A DNA stretch of 8,377 nt from Acidimicrobiaceae bacterium. Its GTDB lineage: Bacteria > Actinomycetota > Acidimicrobiia > Acidimicrobiales > UBA10347. Below, in pieces: positions 1-5,008 of the stretch. How positions within the stretch are numbered: the first letter of the stretch is position 1; every line of letters starts with the position of its first letter. The stretch spans positions 1-8,377 of the forward strand of contig DNHM01000194.1 in assembly GCA_003485885.1 (NCBI GenBank). Direction: 5' to 3'. The position numbers were made by a program, and so were the translations under genes. The notes beneath the pieces are model-generated. The model did no database searches. It was not told where the DNA came from and saw only the letters and a list, made by a program, of their open reading frames with translations.

Positions 1-459
1 AACGATCAGTTCGCCCGGGCAAACAAATCCGTCGGGACCCTCGTAGCCGGCCAGGGCGTCGGCGACGGCATCCCATGTATTGGACTTCTCGTCCTCTGAC
101 ATCTCGCCCATCAGCATGTGGAGTGCTCCGAACGCATCCTTCAGGAAGCGGAGGTGCTCGTCAACTGACTCGAGCCTGATGCTCGCCGGCGTCGTCTGCG
201 AAGTAACGCTCGACATCCCGACTGCCTCGAAGAGCGAAGCCAGTCGCCCATGGCCAGCAAGCGCGAACGGACCCGGCATCCCCGGAGTGGGCGGGGCGAT
301 CCCGGCTCGGGCTTGACAGAAGCGTCCGAAGGACCACGAGCGCGCACCCCACGTAGCTGCGTGGTGGAGGCCGAGCACTGCCTTCACTATGTGCCCCAAC
401 AATTCGGTTTCGACCTGGCCATTTTGCCAAGCAACGCGGCCTCGCTACTCCAGCAGGTC
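1..459 (-). pseudogene. Decayed C-terminal part of a class I SAM-dependent methyltransferase
   Basis: The minus-strand frame that is open from 444 down to 1 (148 codons, running off the left edge) reads like the C-terminal half of a methyltransferase of the UbiE/type-11 kind. It starts with RVAWQ (as after the usual LRPGG strand), followed by a proline-rich PPTPGMPGPFALA segment, the helix GRLASLFEAVGM, and near the edge EGPDGFVCPGELIV. These patterns are typical of the substrate-side half of such enzymes. The SAM-binding Rossmann half is missing: TAG (445-447) and TGA (460-462) interrupt the frame, and only about 120 bp separate it from the ilvN terminator. No good start codon or ribosome binding site was found at the 5' end. 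I read it as a truncated gene; a sequencing frameshift cannot be excluded. The substrate cannot be told. Similarity is judged by eye and is best from about 300 downwards. Confidence 0.5.
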
Positions 460-479
460 TCATTCCAGTCGCACGTTAG

Positions 480-638
480 GGGTCCGACCTACGTCCATAC
501 CTCGAAGAAAAGTATGACCTCGCAGTGCAAGAGTTGACTCACTGGCCCCTCAGTTTGATCGAGTGGAGAAAGCGACCCGTCCACAAAATTGAAACACCAC
601 CGCACTCCAGGAGTGCAGCGGTGTTTCGTAGGTTCTGA
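480..638 (+). other. Short protein-like frame without a start codon, function unknown
   Basis: A 52-codon stretch between TAG (477-479) and TGA (636-638) has no ATG, and GTG occurs only inside it. Its first 37 residues look like folded protein: RPYLEEKYDLAVQELTHWP, then SLIEWRKRPVHKIE. The remainder runs through the ilvN terminator hairpin and looks non-coding. Another plus frame just upstream (about 385-480) also reads somewhat protein-like (HYVPQQFGFDLAILPSN), so the two could be frame-shifted pieces of one lost gene. I do not recognise the family. It could equally be chance in the spacer between the methyltransferase remnant and the ilv operon. Confidence 0.22.
583..627 (-). terminator. 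Intrinsic terminator of the ilvB-ilvN operon
   Basis: On the minus strand, 23 bases past the ilvN stop codon, the arms GAAACACC and GGTGTTTC (591-598 and 620-627) pair. Inside them, GCACTCC and GGAGTGC (602-608 and 610-616) pair around one base, with a short mismatched segment between the two stems. A run of four T (complement of 585-588) follows the hairpin. Stem, GC content and T run fit rho-independent termination leftward after ilvN. It could also stop rightward readthrough, but the T run is only on the ilv side. Confidence 0.85.
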
Positions 639-649
639 AGAGGGTTGAG

Positions 650-1165
650 TTACGACTCGGTTGGCTCGACCTTGGCCAGTTCGCTGAGTGCGATCTTGCC
701 GGTTCTTTGAATCTCGATGATGCCGAAACGGCTCAACAACGCCTCGAAATCATCGAGGCGACGCTGTGATCCGACAAGCGAAACCATCAGCTGATCGAAA
801 CCCACGTTCAGTACTTGGGCATCGAAGATTTGCACGAGGTCGATGATCTCGCGACGGGCTTCGGGCGTTGGAGCCGAAAGCGTCGTCATCATCAATTCAC
901 GCTCGACCGATGTTTCGGGGTCAAGTTCGCGAATCTCAAGCACGTTGATGAGCTTGTCGAGCTGCTTGACCACTTGGTCGATCGACGTTGACGCAACGTC
1001 CACGACAATCGTGATCCGGCTGAATCGGTCATCGTCGGTAGGGGCCACAGCGAGTGACTCGATGTTAAAACCACGCCGTGAGAAGAGCCCAGCAATACGG
1101 GCCAACACGCCCGCCTTGTTCTCGACCCGAACAACGATTGTATGGAATTCAGGAATGTGGCTCAC
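650..1165 (-). CDS. ilvN: Acetolactate synthase small (regulatory) subunit
   Basis: This is the regulatory subunit of acetohydroxyacid synthase, which activates the IlvB catalytic subunit and in this family binds valine for feedback inhibition. At 171 residues it matches the usual 160-175 length. Residues 5-78 form an ACT domain beginning HTIVVRVENKAGVLARIAGLFSRRGFNIESL; the glycine-asparagine region (NKAGVLARI, GFNIESL) is the classic effector-binding loop. The rest (about 85-160: LMMTTLSAP, IFDAQVLNVG, MVSLVG, LLSRFGIIEIQRTG) is the conserved C-terminal domain of the IlvN/IlvH family. The start is GTG, overlapping the ilvB stop in a GTGA junction, so translation is probably coupled and gives balanced subunits. 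It is the last gene of the operon, followed by a terminator rather than ilvC. The symbol ilvH is also used for this family. Confidence 0.96.
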   Translation of the reverse strand: MSHIPEFHTIVVRVENKAGVLARIAGLFSRRGFNIESLAVAPTDDDRFSRITIVVDVASTSIDQVVKQLDKLINVLEIRELDPETSVERELMMTTLSAPTPEARREIIDLVQIFDAQVLNVGFDQLMVSLVGSQRRLDDFEALLSRFGIIEIQRTGKIALSELAKVEPTES

Positions 1166-2910
1166 GATGTCTCTCCCGAACTGTCAGCGTCGCGTTGTGA
1201 TGGGTCGACCAACACCTCGCTGTTGCTCGCCCCCGCAGGGACCATTGGATACACGTTCTCTTCAGCTTGAGTGCGGAAGTCAATCACCACTGGGCGGTCG
1301 TTGATTTCGTTTGCCTTCTGGATAGTTGGCACGACCTCTTCAGGTGAGTCGACTCGAAAACCAACACAACCCATAGCTTCGGCCCACATCTTGTAGTTCG
1401 GAATTTCGGAACCAAAGTGGGTTTCACTGAAGCGTTCGTCGTAGAACAACTCTTGCCACTGGCGCACCATGCCCAGCCAGCTGTTATTCAAGATTGCGAC
1501 CTTGACCGGTATGTGTTCAACCGCTGCAGTGATCAGTTCTTGCGATGTCATCTGGAAACAACCGTCGCCGTCGACTGCCCAGACCATGCGGTCCGGCATG
1601 CCGGCTTTCGCTCCCACGGCAGCTGGAATCGAGTACCCCATCGTGCCAAGACCGCCGGAGTTAATCCAGGTATAGGGATGGTTGAAGGTCCAGTACTGGC
1701 TGGCCCACATCTGATGCTGACCGACACCGGAACACAGAATTGTGTCGGGCGGACAGGCCTCGGCCAGTTTCTCGATCACAAACTGTGGCTTGAGCAATTT
1801 GCCGGGCTCATGATCGCCGTAAACGAGTGGATACTTTTCTTGCCAGCCGCTCAGGGTCTGACGCCAAGCGTCGCGGTCGGGCTGCCCATCGGCGCCACCG
1901 AGCTTTTCGATTTCTTTGATCATCTCAGTGATGATCGACTTGGCGTCGCCAGCGATCGGCACATGGGCAAACCGCACCTTGCCGAGTTCGGCCGGATCAA
2001 TGTCGACATGGATGACTTTGGCGTCGGGAGCGAACTTGTCGCGGGCACCGGTGACACGGTCGTCGAATCGGGCACCGAGCGCGATCAGAAGATCAGCCTC
2101 TTGCATAGCCATGACTGCGGTGTAATTGCCGTGCATGCCGGGCATGCCCAGGTTCAACTCATGGTCGTCGGGAAAACCGCCACGATTCATCAGCGTGGTG
2201 ACGACGGGGATGTCCGTCATCTCGGCGAGCGTGCGCAGCTCGTCGGCGGCGCGTGATCGCAGAATGCCACCACCGCTATAGATCACGGGTCGCTTGGCGG
2301 CCATAATCATCTTGGAAGCTTCGGCGATCGATGCGGGGTCGCCCTCGGTCTTGGGGTTGTACCCAGGAAGGTCATGACCGGTTGGTTCGTACCACTCGAA
2401 CACGGCATCGGGCAGAACGAGGTCCTTGGGGATGTCGACCAACACGGGACCAGGGCGGCCGGTGGTCGCCAGGTGGAATGCGTCGTGAATAACCTGGGGA
2501 ATGTCTTCGACCTTGGTCACCAAATAGTTGTGTTTGGTCGCCGACATGGTTATGCCGGTGGTGTCTGCTTCCTGAAATGCGTCGGTGCCGATTGCAGGAA
2601 GTGCAACCTGGCCGGTGATGCAGACCATCGGAATCGAGTCCATCATGGCGTCGAGAAGAGCGGTGACCATGTTGGTTGCGGCAGGACCGCTAGTCACGAT
2701 CGCCACACCAGGCTTGCCGGTTGCATGGGCGTAGCCCGACGCCATGTGACCGGCTCCCTGCTCATGGCGCACCAAGATATGACGAATACTCGACTCGATC
2801 AGTGGGTCGTATACGGGCAGGATGGCACCACCGGGCATGCCAAATACGGTCTCTACGCCCTCATGCTCCAGCGCTTTGAGCACCGCTTGGGCTCCGTTAA
2901 TCTGCATCAT
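1162..2910 (-). CDS. ilvB: Acetolactate synthase large (catalytic) subunit
   Basis: This thiamine-diphosphate enzyme condenses two pyruvates to acetolactate, or pyruvate with 2-ketobutyrate to acetohydroxybutyrate: the first common step of valine, leucine and isoleucine synthesis. The 582 residues show the three expected domains. The N-terminal PYR domain has GMPGGAILPVYD (24-35) and the catalytic Glu50 in RHEQGAGHMA. The central FAD-type domain has GARFDDRVTG (279-288). The C-terminal PP domain has GDG (448-450) through NN (475-476), the Mg-ThDP motif, followed by SWLGMVRQWQ. Two ATG codons stand in tandem (2910 and 2907); upstream AAGGCAGG suits either. Expression is probably controlled by the leader-peptide attenuator upstream, and ilvN follows with an overlap. 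At the site after ITGQV where plant enzymes have the herbicide-contact proline, this protein has Ala103. Confidence 0.97.
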   Translation of the reverse strand: MMQINGAQAVLKALEHEGVETVFGMPGGAILPVYDPLIESSIRHILVRHEQGAGHMASGYAHATGKPGVAIVTSGPAATNMVTALLDAMMDSIPMVCITGQVALPAIGTDAFQEADTTGITMSATKHNYLVTKVEDIPQVIHDAFHLATTGRPGPVLVDIPKDLVLPDAVFEWYEPTGHDLPGYNPKTEGDPASIAEASKMIMAAKRPVIYSGGGILRSRAADELRTLAEMTDIPVVTTLMNRGGFPDDHELNLGMPGMHGNYTAVMAMQEADLLIALGARFDDRVTGARDKFAPDAKVIHVDIDPAELGKVRFAHVPIAGDAKSIITEMIKEIEKLGGADGQPDRDAWRQTLSGWQEKYPLVYGDHEPGKLLKPQFVIEKLAEACPPDTILCSGVGQHQMWASQYWTFNHPYTWINSGGLGTMGYSIPAAVGAKAGMPDRMVWAVDGDGCFQMTSQELITAAVEHIPVKVAILNNSWLGMVRQWQELFYDERFSETHFGSEIPNYKMWAEAMGCVGFRVDSPEEVVPTIQKANEINDRPVVIDFRTQAEENVYPMVPAGASNSEVLVDPSQRDADSSGETS

Positions 2911-2939
2911 TCACCTGCCTTGTTCAGTTCAATAGTCAT
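2907..2939 (-). CDS. 10-codon upstream ORF overlapping the ilvB start
   Basis: An ATG at 2939 opens MTIELNKAGE and ends in TGA (2907-2909), which overlaps the first ilvB ATG (2908-2910) in an ATGA junction. The ilvB ribosome binding site (AAGGCAGG) lies inside this mini-ORF. The layout would allow ribosomes finishing it to reinitiate at ilvB. It has no clear ribosome binding site of its own and could be chance, as such short frames are common. It is distinct from the valine-rich leader peptide about 115 bp further upstream. Confidence 0.3.
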   Translation of the reverse strand: MTIELNKAGE

Positions 2940-2989
2940 AAGTGTTTAGTTGTGTCTGTTGCAGGCCGAAACGGCTGCACGGCGTTTAA

Positions 2990-3054
2990 GCCCGAAAAGC
3001 AGAACGGCCTCCCGATGGGGAGGCCAAGTGCGCACGGGGATGTGATCCGTGCGC
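2990..3054 (-). promoter_or_regulatory. ilvB transcription attenuator (two hairpins and T-rich stretch)
   Basis: On the minus strand after the leader peptide there are two hairpins. The first is a perfect 8-bp stem, GCGCACGG with CCGTGCGC (complementary strand of 3047-3054 and 3030-3037), with a 9-base loop; its 5' arm begins at the first base of the leader stop codon (the stop is 3054-3056). The second is an 8-bp stem, GGCCTCCC with GGGAGGCC (3018-3025 and 3006-3013), with a 4-base loop. It is followed by a T-rich run, GTTCTGCTTTT, ending near 2995. This is the arrangement of amino-acid attenuation: a ribosome stalled on Val/Leu codons would alter folding of the first hairpin and thus the terminator. 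I could not identify a convincing long antiterminator pairing by eye. A further bulged hairpin lies at 2960-2979. Confidence 0.72.
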
Positions 3055-3089
3055 TACCTAAGTACTGCTACTACCGTGCGATGCAACAT
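3054..3089 (-). CDS. ilv operon leader peptide (Val/Leu-rich, 11 residues)
   Basis: ATG at 3087-3089 opens MLHRTVVAVLR, ending in TAG at 3054-3056. Five of eleven residues are Val or Leu, with three GTA valine codons within four codons (GTA GTA GCA GTA) followed by CTT. These are branched-chain amino acids, the end products of the ilvBN pathway; there is no Ile codon. It starts 9 bases after a TATACT box, so its mRNA would begin only a few bases before the ATG: a nearly leaderless transcript, as is common in actinobacteria. The stop codon touches the first attenuator hairpin. Known leader peptides of ilv operons in enterobacteria and corynebacteria have the same role: translation speed reports charged tRNA levels. 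Too short to identify by homology; position, composition and structure together make it convincing. Confidence 0.75.
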   Translation of the reverse strand: MLHRTVVAVLR

Positions 3090-3645
3090 GACCGACGCAG
3101 TATACGAAGAGGAACGGGCGGGCGTCTACCCCGGCTCGTTTGATCCTCCAACGATCGCCCATCTAGGCATAGCCGTTATGGCCAAAAGAGCGGCGAATTT
3201 GACCCGCATTGACCTGGTTGTTTCTCGCAACGCTCTCGCCAAAGAAGACGCGGACCATGCCCCGTTCGACATGCGTATTGCCGTGATCGAAGCCAGTATT
3301 GCCCATGCACCGTGGCTGAACCTTGTCGTGACCGACAAACAACTCATCGTCGACATTGCCGAAGGTTACGACGCTGTGCTCATGGGAGCCGACAAGTTTG
3401 AGCAGATCCAGGATGTGCAGTTCTACGCCGACGAAGCCGCTCGCGACACGGCCATCTCTGCCCTACCGACGGTGATCGGACCGAATCGACCTGGGTCACC
3501 CGACTTGCCTGACACCGCTGTTGTCCTGACACTGCCCGCCAAGCTGATGGAAGTCTCGTCCAGTGGCGCCCGCGGCGGTCGCTCGGAATGGATGACCCCG
3601 CCAGCCCGCAAAACCGCAGCAGCGAATAACATCTGGGGTCTGTGA
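3088..3645 (+). CDS. Nucleotidyltransferase-fold protein (NadD/CoaD-like cytidylyltransferase family)
   Basis: With the ATG at 3088 the protein has 185 residues. Near the N-terminus it has VYPGSFDPPTIAHLG, the nucleotide-binding signature of the CTP_transf_2 superfamily (normally GxFDPxHxGH; here the motif is T-I-A-H). Close to the C-terminus, MEVSSSGARGG resembles the ISSTxxR motif that binds phosphate in NMN/pantetheine-phosphate adenylyltransferases. Between them lie ALAKEDADHAPFDMRIAVIEASI and YDAVLMGADKFEQI, as in the family. Such enzymes transfer a nucleotidyl group from an NTP to a phosphorylated substrate. It is not a normal CoaD (about 160 residues, TxGH) nor a textbook NadD, so the substrate is open. 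A GTG at 3049, after GGGGA, would add 13 residues but would overlap the ilv leader in antisense; I prefer 3088, one base from the divergent leader start. The stop codon TGA (3643-3645) overlaps a long palindrome. Confidence 0.8.
   Translation: MTDAVYEEERAGVYPGSFDPPTIAHLGIAVMAKRAANLTRIDLVVSRNALAKEDADHAPFDMRIAVIEASIAHAPWLNLVVTDKQLIVDIAEGYDAVLMGADKFEQIQDVQFYADEAARDTAISALPTVIGPNRPGSPDLPDTAVVLTLPAKLMEVSSSGARGGRSEWMTPPARKTAAANNIWGL
3099..3128 (-). promoter_or_regulatory. Probable promoter of the ilv leader-ilvBN operon
   Basis: Read on the minus strand: TAGACG (complement of 3123-3128; four of six matches to TTGACA), 18-bp spacer, TATACT (complement of 3099-3104; five of six matches to TATAAT). 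Predicted transcription start is about 3092, two or three bases before the leader-peptide ATG. The promoter lies wholly inside the coding sequence of the divergent nucleotidyltransferase gene. Confidence 0.62.
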
Positions 3646-3676
3646 ATTGTTACGTCCCCTGGGGACGTAACAATTC
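3644..3676. repeat. Perfect 33-bp palindrome, copy 1 of a repeated element
   Basis: Arms of 16 bases, GAATTGTTACGTCCCC (3644-3659) and GGGGACGTAACAATTC (3661-3676), pair exactly around a single T. The inner 11 bases of each arm (GTTACGTCCCC and GGGGACGTAAC) are identical to those of the second copy near 3970. The left arm overlaps the TGA of the nucleotidyltransferase gene. No T run follows on either strand, so it is not a standard terminator, although it could slow transcription. Confidence 0.9.
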
Positions 3677-3777
3677 AGGTCTCATCGTGCCTCCAGAACA
3701 ACCGTGCCAATAGAACAACTGCTAGACGAGTTCTGAGGCGAACATCCGGTGATCGAGACTCTCAACGGGATTCGAGA

Positions 3778-3966
3778 TCACAGTTCCCACGCCATTTCTG
3801 CTGCGCCCAGCAACGGTGCGTGAGAGCCGCAGGCACCTGCAACCACCGACAGGTTACGACGTATCGATGCGATCGAGCGGGCATCGAGTTCGACATGCAT
3901 CGCGTCGACCATAAACGGCAGCGCCTCGCCTAGAAATCCCCGTCTGGCTTTCGACTCGTTCCTCGA
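3778..3966 (-). pseudogene. C-terminal remnant of a ROK-family protein (sugar kinase or repressor)
   Basis: The minus strand from about 3957 to the TGA at 3778-3780 encodes 59 residues that look like the end of a ROK (repressor, ORF, kinase) protein: GFLGEALPFMVDAMHVELDA, then LSVVAGACGSHAPLLGAAEMAWEL. The final ACGSHAPLLGAAEMA matches the family's usual ending (ALG, then A-L-L-G-A-A). A full ROK protein is about 300-400 residues. Here the recognisable part stops at the second palindrome (3968-3994). Beyond it, in a frame shifted relative to the remnant, about 4093 down to 3995 encodes LLDVLPLVLPAASFP and then TDAMIVVEGHRPFAASEK, which could be the preceding ROK segment (compare the usual NLLDPDxIVxGG). 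If so, the palindrome interrupts the gene with a frameshift. The rest has been replaced by or lost beneath the aldo/keto reductase gene. Confidence 0.5.
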
Positions 3967-3967
3967 G

Positions 3968-3994
3968 AAGTTACGTCCCCAGGGGACGTAACTT
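3968..3994. repeat. Perfect 27-bp palindrome, copy 2 of the repeated element
   Basis: Arms AAGTTACGTCCCC (3968-3980) and GGGGACGTAACTT (3982-3994) pair exactly around a single A. The inner 11 bases per arm match copy 1; the outer bases differ from copy 1 but remain self-complementary (AA/TT here, GAATT/AATTC there). On the plus strand four T follow (3993-3996), so this copy could act as a weak rightward terminator. It lies where the ROK remnant loses similarity. Confidence 0.9.
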
Positions 3995-4102
3995 TTCGCT
4001 TGCGGCGAATGGCCGATGTCCTTCGACCACGATCATTGCGTCTGTCGGGAACGATGCTGCGGGTAGGACCAATGGCAGCACGTCGAGGAGTATCTTGTAG
4101 GT

Positions 4103-5008
4103 ATGTCCAACTTGATCTCGGGCGCCCCGCGCTCTCTCGGTCAATTCGACGTCGGCCTGCTTGCCTACGGCATGTGGCGCTTCGACAATGACGACATCGC
4201 TCATGCTCAGTCGCTCGTCGAGGCAGCATTGGCTGCGGGTATGAACCTGATCGACACCGCCGATATTTATGGCTTCCAAAGTGTCGATGTAGGTTTCGGT
4301 GAAGCCGAGGAGATATTTGGCCGAGTACTTGGGCAAGCCCCGCATCTCCGTGAACAGATGGTGTTGGCAACCAAAGGCGGGATCACTCCCCCGACGCCCT
4401 ACAACTCCAGCGCCGAGTACCTGCGTTCAGCTGTTGAAGCCTCGCTCCGCCGCCTCAACGTCGATGTGATCGACCTGTACCAAGTTCATCGCCCCGACAT
4501 GTTCACCCATCCTGCTGAGGTCGCCGCCACGCTCACCGAACTGCGCGACGAGGGCAAGATTCGCGAGGTCGGTGTCTCGAACTACACCCCCGATCAGTAC
4601 GACGCTCTTGCTGCCCACCTTGAATTCCCCATGGTCACTACTCAGCCGGAGTACTCGGTGATCGAACTCGGCCCGCTCCGCGATGGCACCTTCGATCGGG
4701 CCATGCGCGACGACATCACTCCACTGGCCTGGAGCCCGTTAGGCGGCGGACGGATCTTCGCTGATGGCCCTGATGGTATGAACCCAGAACTCACCGCTGT
4801 CATCGACGGACTCGCCGAACGCGAAGGCGTCGACCGCACCGCCATTGCACTCGGATTCGTACTTGCCCACCCATCGGACCCAGTCGCCATCATCGGCACC
4901 CAGAAGACTGAACGGATCGCATCGAGTACCGCTGCGCTGTCCATCACGTTGGATCGCAACGATGTCTACGCCATCGTCCAAGCCTCCGAACGAGTTCCCC
5001 TCCCATGA
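4103..5008 (+). CDS. Aldo/keto reductase, YdhF-like
   Basis: An NADPH-dependent oxidoreductase of the AKR superfamily, reducing aldehydes or ketones in the cytoplasm. At 301 residues it has normal family length and a TIM-barrel pattern. The catalytic tetrad is visible: Asp51 and Tyr56 in LIDTADIYG, Lys91 in VLATKGG, His129 in YQVHRPD. Other family marks are LRRLNVDVIDLYQ (116-127), GKIREVGVSNYTP (151-163), MAWSxLGGGR-like LAWSPLGGGRIF (208-219) and VAIIGTQKTERI (261-271), the cofactor-binding end. Overall it resembles E. coli YdhF more than other AKRs. GAGGAG lies 12 bases before the ATG, rather far, and TATCTT six bases before could be a -10 box of a leaderless message. It overlaps the next gene by ATGA, so the two are probably co-translated. 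Its physiological substrate is unknown; it may process the carbonyl product of the downstream monooxygenase. Confidence 0.92.
   Translation: MSNLISGAPRSLGQFDVGLLAYGMWRFDNDDIAHAQSLVEAALAAGMNLIDTADIYGFQSVDVGFGEAEEIFGRVLGQAPHLREQMVLATKGGITPPTPYNSSAEYLRSAVEASLRRLNVDVIDLYQVHRPDMFTHPAEVAATLTELRDEGKIREVGVSNYTPDQYDALAAHLEFPMVTTQPEYSVIELGPLRDGTFDRAMRDDITPLAWSPLGGGRIFADGPDGMNPELTAVIDGLAEREGVDRTAIALGFVLAHPSDPVAIIGTQKTERIASSTAALSITLDRNDVYAIVQASERVPLP

Noticed and set aside
1417..2256. Long plus-strand open frame of 279 codons opposite ilvB
   Set aside because: It is antisense to the strongly supported ilvB frame and shows no protein-family features.
2374..2949. Plus-strand open frame of 191 codons covering the 5' end of ilvB
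   Set aside because: Mirror of ilvB codon structure, with Gly/His/Arg-rich low-complexity translation and no recognisable motif.
2911..3087. T-box or metabolite riboswitch upstream of ilvB
   Set aside because: No T-box consensus or specifier-loop layout was seen; the Val/Leu leader peptide with terminator explains the region better.
3049..3087. GTG at 3049 as the start of the nucleotidyltransferase
   Set aside because: It would add 13 residues without family likeness and overlap the ilv leader and hairpin; the ATG at 3088 suits the family's usual short N-terminus. Not excluded, since GGGGA lies 8 bases upstream.
3644..3676. Palindrome copy 1 as an ordinary rho-independent terminator
   Set aside because: Single-base centre, perfect long symmetry and no T run on either strand; sharing its core with copy 2 points to a repeated element.
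3677..3777. A gene or tRNA in the gap after palindrome copy 1
   Set aside because: No tRNA-like cloverleaf and no protein-like frame; only a short AGAACAAC direct repeat, too weak to call.
3930..4370. Minus-strand open frame of 146 codons opposite the aldo/keto reductase start
   Set aside because: Arginine- and serine-rich translation typical of a shadow frame; only the separate frame within 3995-4102 looks protein-like and is discussed with the ROK remnant.
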